Assembly (NCBI GenBank): GCA_001801365.1
Contig: MGXL01000022.1
Location: 5,959-11,279, forward strand
Length of the DNA stretch: 5,321 bases
DNA from: Gammaproteobacteria bacterium RBG_16_57_12
GTDB lineage: Bacteria; Pseudomonadota; Gammaproteobacteria; RBG-16-57-12
Direction of reading: 5' to 3'
Of this stretch, positions 1 to 5,321 are shown piece by piece; positions within the stretch are counted from its first letter, which is position 1; every line of letters begins with the position of its first letter. The notes below the pieces were generated by a model. That model was not told the DNA's origin. It saw nothing but the letters and a program-made list of their open reading frames with translations, and made no database searches. Position numbers and translations under genes: made by a program.

Positions 1-27
1 ATAGGTGAGGATTTCCAGCGCTGCCAT
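1..27 (-). CDS. N-terminal end of an unidentified gene, possibly peptide deformylase (partial)
   Basis: Only nine codons are inside the window, reading MAALEILTY from an ATG at 27-25, on the same strand as the gcvR-like gene and 18 nt after its stop codon. An AGGG sequence lies about 12 nt before the ATG, so a ribosome-binding site is present but not ideally spaced. The opening resembles peptide deformylases, which often begin with a short hydrophobic stretch followed by Y/F-P-D-P-R-L; the window ends just before the diagnostic residues. Peptide deformylase removes the formyl group from the N-terminal methionine of new proteins. The existence of a gene here is fairly likely; the identity is a guess from nine residues. 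Confidence 0.45.
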
Positions 28-45
28 CGTCAGTGACGTCCCTGT

Positions 46-567
46 TCAACCGATCAGGGTATCGATTGCTTCGATATGGGTGTGGATGCCCTGCCGGGAG
101 ATCACTTCCAGCGCGGAACGCAGGGCCTCGATGCCTTGCTGGGCCCGGCCTTCCATGGTCATGATGTAGATGGGCTTGTCGGCGCTGCCGCCGACATCCG
201 AATCCAGATCCAGGATGTTCAGGCCGGCCTCCGCCAGGGCGCCGGTGACCTGCGCCACGATGCCGGCGCGATCGGCGCCATAGACGCTGATGCGCACATC
301 CGGCACCAGATGTTCATGCAGGCGCGCCTCGATGGGGTTGATATGCGCCTGTAAGCCCAGGGACTCCACCTCGGTCCTGATCACCCCATCGAGGGCCTTG
401 GCGCTGCCCGGGAACTTCACCATCAGCATAATGGTGAAATTGCCGCCCAGACGCATCATGGAGGCCTCGCCCAGATTGCAATCGGCCTGGTATAAGGCCG
501 AGCTGATCCTGGCGACAATGCCCGGACGATCCTTGCCGACCAGGGTTAACATATACCAGTTGTTCAT
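46..567 (-). CDS. gcvR: Double ACT-domain protein, GcvR-like (glycine cleavage system repressor family)
   Basis: This 173-residue soluble protein is made of two ACT domains. The first spans about residues 5-77 and carries the loop G-K-D-R-P-G-I (11-17). The second spans about 91-168 with the matching loop G-A-D-R-A-G-I (97-103). ACT domains bind amino acids, and the E. coli relative GcvR (190 aa) senses glycine and controls the gcv operon by acting on the activator GcvA. No DNA-binding domain is visible, which fits a protein that works through a partner. No gcvA or gcv gene is in the window, so the glycine role is inferred from family likeness only; many proteins annotated this way are uncharacterised. 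The start at 567 is well supported by a strong GGAGGAGG site 5 nt upstream. It follows the ZIP gene by 15 nt and is probably co-transcribed with it. Confidence 0.8.
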   Translation of the reverse strand: MNNWYMLTLVGKDRPGIVARISSALYQADCNLGEASMMRLGGNFTIMLMVKFPGSAKALDGVIRTEVESLGLQAHINPIEARLHEHLVPDVRISVYGADRAGIVAQVTGALAEAGLNILDLDSDVGGSADKPIYIMTMEGRAQQGIEALRSALEVISRQGIHTHIEAIDTLIG

Positions 568-572
568 GCCAT

Positions 573-580
573 CCTCCTCC
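573..580 (-). promoter_or_regulatory. Strong Shine-Dalgarno site of the gcvR-like gene
   Basis: GGAGGAGG on the minus strand, 5 nt before the ATG at 567-565 and just after the ZIP stop codon (585-583). It is the strongest ribosome-binding site in the window and fixes the gcvR start. It contrasts with the ZIP gene just upstream, which has none of its own. Confidence 0.8.
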
Positions 581-582
581 GT

Positions 583-1368
583 TCAACCCGCGCCATGCAT
601 GGTGCTGTGCGCGATATAGATCAACGAGACGCCGGCGATGATCAGGACGACTTGCTGCAGCGTCGCTTTCAGTTGGGTGCGTTTATGCAGGGTGGGGATC
701 AGATCGGCCACGGCCACATAGATGAAACTCGCCGCCGCCACCGCCAGCACATACGGCAGCACATGCATGATGTCCTTCATGCTGTAGTAGGCCGCCACCC
801 CGCCGATAATCGTCGTCAGGCTGGATAATATATTAAACAGGAATGCCCGCATGCGACTGAAGCCGCTGTGCAGCAGGATGATGAAATCGCCGACCTCCTG
901 CGGTATCTCATGGGCGGCCACCGCGAGGCTGACCACCACCCCCAGGTGAAAATCGGTCAGGAAGGCGGCGGCGATCAACACCCCGTCCACCAGGTTGTGC
1001 ATGGCATCGCCGATCAGCACCATCGTCCCCGAGGCATGGTGCCGGTGCTGATCCTCGGGCACATGCACCTCGCAGTATCCGGAATGGCAGTGACGCCAGA
1101 TCACCAGCTTCTCCAGCAGGAAAAAAAACATCACGCCCAGCAGCACGGTCAGGGTGATCTCGTGCACATCGCCATCCCCATACGCCTCGATGGCGTGGGG
1201 CAACAGCGCCAGAAAGGCCGCGCCCAGCAAGGCGCCGGTGGCAAAGCTGATCAGATGCGGCATGGCCTGTACGCGCAGCGGTTCCCTGAGCAGCAAAAAC
1301 AGCGAGGCGGCCAACACGCTCAAAATGCCGCCCAGGGTGCAGAAGACGATGATCCACAGCAAGGTCAT
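583..1368 (-). CDS. ZIP-family divalent metal transporter (LIV-1-like motifs)
   Basis: A 261-residue inner-membrane protein with about eight hydrophobic helices (roughly 3-27, 36-58, 71-92, 114-138, 141-167, 173-195, 203-225, 235-255), the ZIP topology. The metal-binding signatures are both present: H124-N125-L-V-D128-G129 in helix 4 and H153-E154-I-P-Q-E158-V-G-D161 in helix 5. The E-V-G-D form resembles the LIV-1 branch (HExPHExGD) more than the common HEIPEG type. The cytoplasmic loop between helices 3 and 4 is rich in His and Cys (H93, C94, H95, C99, H102, H108, H110, H111), a typical metal-sensing loop. ZIP proteins move Zn2+, and often Fe2+, Mn2+ or Cd2+, into the cytoplasm; the metal cannot be read from the sequence. 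The ATG at 1368 opens directly into helix 1 and has no clear Shine-Dalgarno site; a TAA-TGA pair blocks any longer in-frame start. It follows pgeF by 84 nt. Confidence 0.9.
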   Translation of the reverse strand: MTLLWIIVFCTLGGILSVLAASLFLLLREPLRVQAMPHLISFATGALLGAAFLALLPHAIEAYGDGDVHEITLTVLLGVMFFFLLEKLVIWRHCHSGYCEVHVPEDQHRHHASGTMVLIGDAMHNLVDGVLIAAAFLTDFHLGVVVSLAVAAHEIPQEVGDFIILLHSGFSRMRAFLFNILSSLTTIIGGVAAYYSMKDIMHVLPYVLAVAAASFIYVAVADLIPTLHKRTQLKATLQQVVLIIAGVSLIYIAHSTMHGAG

Positions 1369-1406
1369 GATGTCAGTTTCGCCAATTCATTATTCGAGCC
1401 GCGCAT
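1365..1406 (-). CDS. Possible 13-codon leader ORF coupled to the ZIP gene
   Basis: A short frame reads MRGSNNELAKLTS from an ATG at 1406-1404. Its TGA stop (1367-1365) overlaps the ATG of the ZIP gene (1368-1366) in the ATGA arrangement typical of translational coupling. A GGATGGAG sequence lies 4 nt upstream of its ATG, a plausible though slightly close ribosome-binding site, while the ZIP start itself has none. The peptide has no recognisable family or metal-binding residues. It may simply be a device to load ribosomes onto the ZIP start, or chance. The arrangement is seen in the sequence; its translation is inference. Confidence 0.35.
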   Translation of the reverse strand: MRGSNNELAKLTS

Positions 1407-1415
1407 GATACTCCA

Positions 1416-1438
1416 TCCGGCAGAGAGGTTCAGCCGGA
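1416..1438 (-). other. Short inverted repeat ahead of the ZIP leader
   Basis: On the minus strand TCCGGC (1438-1433) and GCCGGA (1421-1416) can form a 6-bp stem with an 11-nt loop, in the 84-nt pgeF-ZIP gap. No run of T follows it, so it is not a standard intrinsic terminator. The 3' arm shares its GGA with the GGATGGAG motif in front of the possible leader ORF, so it could affect access to that site. It is short enough to be chance. Confidence 0.25.
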
Positions 1439-1452
1439 AACTTTGCAACCCC

Positions 1453-2205
1453 TTATTCGGGCGCTATCCAGATCAGGCTGGCCATGCGTCCGGTATCGCC
1501 ATCCCGGCGATAGGAATAAAAGCGTTGCGGGTCGCTCCAGGTGCACCAGCCGCCGCCGTAGATGCGCTTCACACCCTGCGCCTGCAGCCGCCGCCTGGCC
1601 AGGCGATACAGGTCCGCCCACCAATGACCCTGCCGGGCCGCGACAAAGGCATCGCCGCACCATGGGTCATGGGACAGAAAGGCCTCGCGTACCTCGGGGC
1701 CGACCTCAAAGGCCTGCGGGCCGATCGCCGGACCCAGCCAGGCCAGCACCTCGCCGCCGCGTACCGCCATGGCCTGCAGCGTGGCCTCCAGCACCCCATT
1801 GACCAGGCCGCGCCAGCCGACATGGGCCGCCGCGACCTGCCGGCCGTCGCGGGTGCAGAACAGGACCGGCAAGCAATCGGCGCTGAGCACCGCGCACACC
1901 ACACCGGCTTCGGTGCTGGTGCTGGCATCCGCCTCGCAGAGCTCCCGTGTTGCGCACACCGTGGCATTACACACCTGCACACCGTGCACCTGCCGCAGCC
2001 ATACGGGCGCGGCCGGCAGGCGCAGCAACTCCATCAATCGGGCCTGGTTTGCCGCCACCCGCGCCGGGTCATCCCCGACATGATCGGCCAGATTCAGGCT
2101 GTCAAAGGGCGGTTCGCTGACCCCGCCGAGGCGGGTGGTGGTGCAGGCGCGCACCCGCGGCGGCGCGGGCCAGTCGGGCGCAATCCAGTCATAAGGCAGA
2201 TTCAT
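1453..2205 (-). CDS. pgeF: Peptidoglycan editing factor PgeF (YfiH / multicopper polyphenol oxidase-like family)
   Basis: A 250-residue cytoplasmic protein of the YfiH/DUF152 family. The metal-binding and active-site set is intact: H74 in Q-V-H-G, C111 in A-D-C-L-P-V and H128 in A-H-V-G-W-R-G, with the conserved G-P-A-I-G (158-162) and the C-terminal Y-S-Y-R-R-D-G-D-T-G-R block near residues 230-240. In E. coli PgeF removes wrongly built UDP-MurNAc-L-Ser so that peptidoglycan keeps L-Ala in the first stem position; relatives also show purine nucleoside phosphorylase or laccase activity, so the exact substrate here is inferred. The length is close to E. coli YfiH (243 aa). The ATG overlaps the rluD stop codon by ATGA, with only a weak GAG upstream, which points to translational coupling. 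The rluD-pgeF order is conserved from E. coli. Confidence 0.92.
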   Translation of the reverse strand: MNLPYDWIAPDWPAPPRVRACTTTRLGGVSEPPFDSLNLADHVGDDPARVAANQARLMELLRLPAAPVWLRQVHGVQVCNATVCATRELCEADASTSTEAGVVCAVLSADCLPVLFCTRDGRQVAAAHVGWRGLVNGVLEATLQAMAVRGGEVLAWLGPAIGPQAFEVGPEVREAFLSHDPWCGDAFVAARQGHWWADLYRLARRRLQAQGVKRIYGGGWCTWSDPQRFYSYRRDGDTGRMASLIWIAPE

Positions 2206-3173
2206 TGCGGCTCATCATCCTGACTGGTCAGATCATCCTGTAATGCCTTCAGCAAACTACGCAGGTCGTCGGGCAGCGGGGCCTCCCATTGCAGGATTTC
2301 ACCGTCCAGCGGATGCGCCAGCCCCAGGCGGGTGGCGTGCAGGGCCTGACGCCGGAATCCGCGCAGGGTCTCCCTGAGCGTCTCGCTGCAACCGGCGGGC
2401 AGCTTCAGGCGTCCGCCGTACACCACATCCCCCACCAGGGGAAAGCGGATATGCGCCATGTGCACACGGATCTGGTGCGTGCGGCCGGTCTCCAGCCACA
2501 CCTTGATATGAGTATGACCACGGTAACGCTTGACCACCCGGTAATGACTGACCGCCGGCTTGCCATTGGGCGTCACCGCCATGCGCTTGCGGTCCACCGG
2601 GTGACGGCCTATCGGCGCCGTCACCGTCCCCCCTGCTGTCATCACCCCGGTAACCACGGCATCGTATTCGCGCAGGAAGGCACGCGCCTGCAACTGGGTG
2701 ACCAGGGCGGTCTGCGCCGTCAGGGTCTTGGCAATCACCAGCAGCCCGGTGGTGTCCTTGTCCAGGCGATGCACGATGCCGGCACGGGGCACCTGTGCGA
2801 GTTGCGGGGCGTGGTGCAGCAGGGCGTTGAGCAGGGTGCCCTGCCAATTGCCGGTAGCCGGATGCACCACCATGCCCGCCGTTTTATTGATCACCAGCAG
2901 ATCGGCATCTTCATAGACAATCGCCAGGGAAATCGCCTCCGGCTGCCACTCCACCTCCGCCTCCGGCATGGCCTCCAGCTCGAGGCGTGCTCCGGCGAAC
3001 ACCTTATCCTTGGATTGCAATAGTTGACCATCGACAGTCACCCGGCCCTCGCGCACCCAGTGCTGGAGCCGGGAACGGGAGTAGTCGCCAAACAAGGTGG
3101 CCAGCACCTGATCCAGCCGCTTGCCGGACAGCTCCTCGGGGACAATGGCTTGTAATCTGATGACGTGTGTCAT
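2202..3173 (-). CDS. rluD: 23S rRNA pseudouridine synthase RluD
   Basis: RluD isomerises U1911, U1915 and U1917 in helix 69 of 23S rRNA to pseudouridine during late 50S assembly. From the chosen start the protein has 323 residues (E. coli RluD: 326). An N-terminal S4 RNA-binding domain covers about residues 18-65 (S-G-K-R-L-D-Q-V-L, then V-R-E-G-R-V-T-V-D-G). The RluA-type catalytic domain follows, with H-R-L-D-K-D-T-T-G at 135-143 and the catalytic aspartate D139, the same number as in E. coli, and the G-R-T-H-Q-I-R-V-H motif at 230-238. The frame stays open to an ATG at 3266, but those extra 31 residues resemble no RluD, and the predicted promoter lies inside them. The ATG at 3173 has AGGAA 10 nt upstream. 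The gene is divergent from bamD and overlaps pgeF, as in E. coli. Confidence 0.95.
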   Translation of the reverse strand: MTHVIRLQAIVPEELSGKRLDQVLATLFGDYSRSRLQHWVREGRVTVDGQLLQSKDKVFAGARLELEAMPEAEVEWQPEAISLAIVYEDADLLVINKTAGMVVHPATGNWQGTLLNALLHHAPQLAQVPRAGIVHRLDKDTTGLLVIAKTLTAQTALVTQLQARAFLREYDAVVTGVMTAGGTVTAPIGRHPVDRKRMAVTPNGKPAVSHYRVVKRYRGHTHIKVWLETGRTHQIRVHMAHIRFPLVGDVVYGGRLKLPAGCSETLRETLRGFRRQALHATRLGLAHPLDGEILQWEAPLPDDLRSLLKALQDDLTSQDDEPQ

Positions 3174-3198
3174 GCTAGTGACATTCCTGAACTCATTT

Positions 3199-3227
3199 CT
3201 TATACGCGCAACCAGACTGACTGTGTA
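3199..3227 (-). promoter_or_regulatory. Predicted sigma70 promoter of rluD-pgeF
   Basis: On the minus strand TACACA (3227-3222, 4 of 6 matches to the -35 consensus) is followed after 17 nt by TATAAG (3204-3199, 5 of 6 to TATAAT). Transcription would start near 3192, giving a leader of about 19 nt that just includes the AGGAA ribosome-binding site (3188-3184). Its -35 box overlaps the -10 box predicted for bamD on the other strand. Confidence 0.5.
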
Positions 3228-3231
3228 TAAT
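3226..3231 (+). promoter_or_regulatory. Predicted -10 box of the bamD promoter
   Basis: A perfect TATAAT on the plus strand, about 80 bp before the bamD ATG. The best-spaced upstream hexamers (around 3202-3208) do not match TTGACA, so the promoter may depend on an activator or on other contacts. Transcription would start near 3238, giving a leader of about 74 nt. In E. coli bamD also belongs to the sigma-E response, but I see no GGAACTT/TCAAA pair here. Confidence 0.45.
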
Positions 3232-3311
3232 CGCAGAATACACCCGGCCAGCCCCACAAACACCAACCCTTCGGGCGGGCGGTACTGGCAGAACTACGGT
3301 TAAGCGATCTT

Positions 3312-4106
3312 ATGCAATTATTTAAACTGGTATTCATATTTTTGTTGCCCATCCTATCGGCAGGCTGTGCCTCATTGCAAGACGAGCTCGAAAAGGAAAA
3401 GCGCTGGGAGGCCCATCAGTTCTATCAGGAAGGCAGAAAGGCCTTGCTCGCGCAGGATTATCTGACGGCAATTGAATATTTCGAGAAGCTCGAAACCCGC
3501 TTTCCCTTCGGTCAATATGCCCAGCAGGCCCAGCTCGCGGCGGCCTTCGCCTACTACAAAAACAGCAATCCGGATTCGGCCATCGCCACGGCCGACCGTT
3601 TCATCAAGCTCTATCCGACTCATTCCGACGTGGACTATGCCTATTACATCCGCGGCCTGGCCCATTTCTACAGCCGCGACAACTTTCTCGACGGGGTGTT
3701 CAATATCGATCCGGCGCGGCGCGACGCCGAATCGGTACAGCGTTCCTATCAGTATTTCGCCGAGCTGGTCAGGCGCTTCCCCGGCAGCAAATATGTGGAA
3801 GACGCCCGCCAGCGCATGATCTTTCTGCGCGAGAACATGGCGCGCAATGAGCTTTATGTCGCCGGCTACGCCATGAAACGCGGCGCCTATCTATCCGCGG
3901 CGCGGCGCGCCGGTTATGTCGTCGAACATTATTCCCAGACACCCGCCATCCCCGAGGCCCTGGCGATCATGGTGAAGTCCTACCTCAAGCTGGATATCCC
4001 CGATCTGGCCCAGGACGCCTTGCAGATTCTGGAGCACAATTATCCTCAATACCCCGAACTCGATACATTACACAGACTGATGACGGCAGAACACCGCGGA
4101 GGCTAA
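3312..4106 (+). CDS. bamD: Outer membrane protein assembly factor BamD (lipoprotein)
   Basis: BamD (YfiO/ComL) is an essential lipoprotein of the BAM complex that, with BamA, inserts beta-barrel proteins into the outer membrane. The 264-residue product (E. coli BamD: 245) starts with a lipoprotein signal peptide: K5, a hydrophobic stretch 6-15 and the lipobox L-S-A-G-C with C19 as the lipidated residue. The residue after it is Ala rather than Asp, which fits export to the outer membrane. The rest is a helical TPR array of about five repeats (roughly 36-69, 70-104, 106-158, 159-207, 210-246), including R-F-P-F-G-Q-Y-A and the insertion N-F-L-D-G-V-F-N-I-D-P-A-R-R-D typical of BamD. The start is fixed by the signal peptide, although the upstream region has no good Shine-Dalgarno site (at best TAAG at 3301-3304). 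It leads a probable two-gene operon with the nitroreductase. Confidence 0.96.
   Translation: MQLFKLVFIFLLPILSAGCASLQDELEKEKRWEAHQFYQEGRKALLAQDYLTAIEYFEKLETRFPFGQYAQQAQLAAAFAYYKNSNPDSAIATADRFIKLYPTHSDVDYAYYIRGLAHFYSRDNFLDGVFNIDPARRDAESVQRSYQYFAELVRRFPGSKYVEDARQRMIFLRENMARNELYVAGYAMKRGAYLSAARRAGYVVEHYSQTPAIPEALAIMVKSYLKLDIPDLAQDALQILEHNYPQYPELDTLHRLMTAEHRGG
4098..4102 (+). promoter_or_regulatory. Shine-Dalgarno site of the nitroreductase gene, inside the end of bamD
   Basis: GGAGG lies in the last codons of bamD, 8 nt before the ATG at 4111. This placement ties the two genes into one transcript and confirms the downstream start. Confidence 0.75.
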
Positions 4107-4110
4107 CATC

Positions 4111-4632
4111 ATGTGGGATTTTTTCGAAACCGTGCGCCACCGGCACTCGATACGCAAATACCGCACCGACATGCCGGTCGAACCGGAAAAGCTGCATGCC
4201 ATTCTCGAGATGGCCTGCGCCGCGCCCAGCGCCGGCGACCTGCAGGCCTACCACATCGTCGCCGTCACCGAAGCGGCGCAGCGGCGCGCCCTCGGCGAGG
4301 CCGCCTCAAATCAGCTGTTCATCGCCGAGGCGCCAGTCTGTCTGGTGTTTTGCAGCGACCCGGCCCGTTCGGCCGCGAAATACGGTGACCGCGGCGCCTC
4401 GCTGTTTGCCGTGCAGGATACCACTATTGCCGCGGCCTACGCCCAGCTGGCCAGCGTGGCGGCCGGTCTCGGGTCGACCTGGGTGGGAAGTTTCGATGAG
4501 CAGAAGGTCAGCCGCCTGCTGAATCTGCGGCAGGGACTGCATCCGCTGGCCCTGATCTGCCTGGGTTATCCCGCCGAGCTGCCCGAAGCCACCCCGCGCC
4601 GTCCGCTGGGCGAGGTCGTCAAGTACCAGTAA
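4111..4632 (+). CDS. Nitroreductase-family FMN-dependent oxidoreductase
   Basis: A 173-residue cytoplasmic flavoprotein of the nitroreductase superfamily, in the short class (about 170-190 aa). The FMN-binding landmarks are present: R-H-S-I-R-K-Y at 11-17 for the phosphate, A-P-S-A-G-D-L-Q-A-Y at 38-47, and G-L-G-S-T-W-V-G at 119-126, followed by a L-G-Y-P-A-E turn (151-156) before the C-terminal tail. Members transfer electrons from NAD(P)H to nitro compounds, quinones, enones or, in specialised branches, cobalamin precursors and iodotyrosine; the sequence does not reveal the substrate. The gene starts 4 nt after the bamD stop, so co-transcription is very likely, but no functional link to outer-membrane assembly is evident. 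Its stop lies 9 bp from that of the convergent glnB gene. Confidence 0.88.
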   Translation: MWDFFETVRHRHSIRKYRTDMPVEPEKLHAILEMACAAPSAGDLQAYHIVAVTEAAQRRALGEAASNQLFIAEAPVCLVFCSDPARSAAKYGDRGASLFAVQDTTIAAAYAQLASVAAGLGSTWVGSFDEQKVSRLLNLRQGLHPLALICLGYPAELPEATPRRPLGEVVKYQ

Positions 4633-4641
4633 TCAAGCAGC

Positions 4642-4992
<351 letters not shown>

Positions 4993-4994
<2 letters not shown>

Positions 4995-5321
4995 ATGGTT
5001 TGTTTTTGCCGGCCTGTGCGCCGCGCACGATATTGAAAGCCGAGGTGATCGGATAGCGGCGGTCACGGCCGAAGGCCCGCCGGCTGACCCGTACCCCGGG
5101 CGGCGCCTGGCGCCGCTTGTATTCATTGCGATCCACCATCCCGATCACCCGGCGTACCGTCTGTTCATCGTAGCCTTTTGCGACGATATCTTCCAGACAC
5201 AGATCCTGTTCGACATAATAGCCCAGAATGGCATCCAGCACAGGATATTCCGGCAGCGAATCCTGGTCCCGCTGGTCCGGGGCCAGCTCCGCCGAAGGCG
5301 GGCGCTCGAATACCCGGCGCG
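4993..5321 (-). CDS. nadE: Glutamine-dependent NAD+ synthetase, C-terminal end (partial)
   Basis: NadE makes NAD+ from nicotinate adenine dinucleotide, ATP and an amide nitrogen, the last step of NAD synthesis. Only the final 108 residues are visible; the frame is open through the right edge. They include [19 protein letters not shown] near the edge, [10 protein letters not shown], and the terminal [13 protein letters not shown] and F-G-R-D-R-R-Y-P-I block. This ending is typical of the long (about 540 aa) glutaminase-fused enzymes and differs from the short ammonia-dependent E. coli NadE. The glutaminase domain itself lies outside the window, so the glutamine dependence is inferred from the C-terminal type. 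A GTG at 5241 is an internal valine codon, not a start. The gene is followed by glnB 12 nt later. Confidence 0.93.

Noticed and set aside
1390..1462. Near-identical 10-mers TTATTCGAGC (1390-1399) and TTATTCGGGC (1453-1462) flanking the pgeF-ZIP gap
   Set aside because: One mismatch in ten bases, and one copy is the end of the pgeF coding sequence; no mobile element or regulator site is suggested.
868..2223. 451-codon plus-strand frame opposite the ZIP and pgeF genes
   Set aside because: Its translation is rich in His, Gln, Gly and Arg, as expected of the complement of GC-rich coding sequence, and the minus strand holds two genes with intact family motifs there.
3174..3266. N-terminal extension of RluD by 31 residues to an ATG at 3266
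   Set aside because: The extra residues do not look like the start of any RluD, the start at 3173 has a ribosome-binding site and gives the family length, and the predicted promoter lies within the extension.
3267..3281. CCCTTCGGGCGGGC in the bamD leader as a hairpin or terminator
   Set aside because: Only two or three base pairs form around the loop and no T run follows; too weak to call.
3172..3303. Plus-strand frame of 43-60 codons across the rluD-bamD spacer ending in TAA before bamD
   Set aside because: It is antisense to the rluD start, has no family-like content, and its start would lie upstream of the predicted bamD transcript.
5100..5116. Perfect 8-bp inverted repeat with a one-base centre inside nadE
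   Set aside because: It falls on codons of the conserved K-R-R-Q-A-P-P-G motif, has a loop too small for a full hairpin and no T run; GC-rich coding constraint explains it.

Overview
This window looks like an ordinary housekeeping stretch of a GC-rich gammaproteobacterial chromosome. The clearest sign is the divergent pair rluD / bamD with pgeF directly downstream of rluD, the order known from E. coli (bamD / rluD-pgeF). A GcvR-like double-ACT protein and a class I PII protein almost identical in layout to E. coli GlnB also fit. The glutamine-dependent type of NAD synthetase and the local gene order differ from Enterobacteria and suggest an environmental gammaproteobacterium. The genus cannot be named from what is visible. 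I see no mobile element, CRISPR array, tRNA, rRNA or phage gene.

Layout. Reading leftwards (minus strand) from about 3173 runs a probable operon: rluD (2202-3173), pgeF (1453-2205, ATGA overlap with rluD), a ZIP-family metal transporter (583-1368, after an 84-nt gap), a gcvR-like gene (46-567, 15 nt downstream), and the first nine codons of a further gene at the left edge (1-27), possibly peptide deformylase. Reading rightwards from the shared 138-bp divergent promoter region is bamD (3312-4106), then a small nitroreductase-family gene (4111-4632). Converging on it, with only 9 bp between the stop codons, is a minus-strand pair: the C-terminal end of a glutamine-dependent NAD synthetase (nadE, cut by the right edge) followed by glnB (4642-4980). 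Coding density is very high. No gap reaches 300 bases; the largest are the rluD/bamD spacer (138 bp) and the pgeF-zip spacer (84 bp).

How the genes relate. rluD (23S rRNA pseudouridylation), pgeF (cleanup of misassembled peptidoglycan precursors) and bamD (outer-membrane protein assembly) form a conserved growth-linked neighbourhood without a shared pathway. The nadE-glnB pair is functionally suggestive: glutamine-dependent NAD synthesis uses glutamine, and PII proteins report glutamine and 2-oxoglutarate status.

I do not see a previously undescribed system. The points most worth checking are small and regulatory: a 13-codon leader-like ORF whose stop overlaps the ZIP start codon, overlapping divergent promoter elements between rluD and bamD, a glnB start that the ribosome-binding site places at the second of two GTG codons, and a convergent gene junction with no visible terminator.
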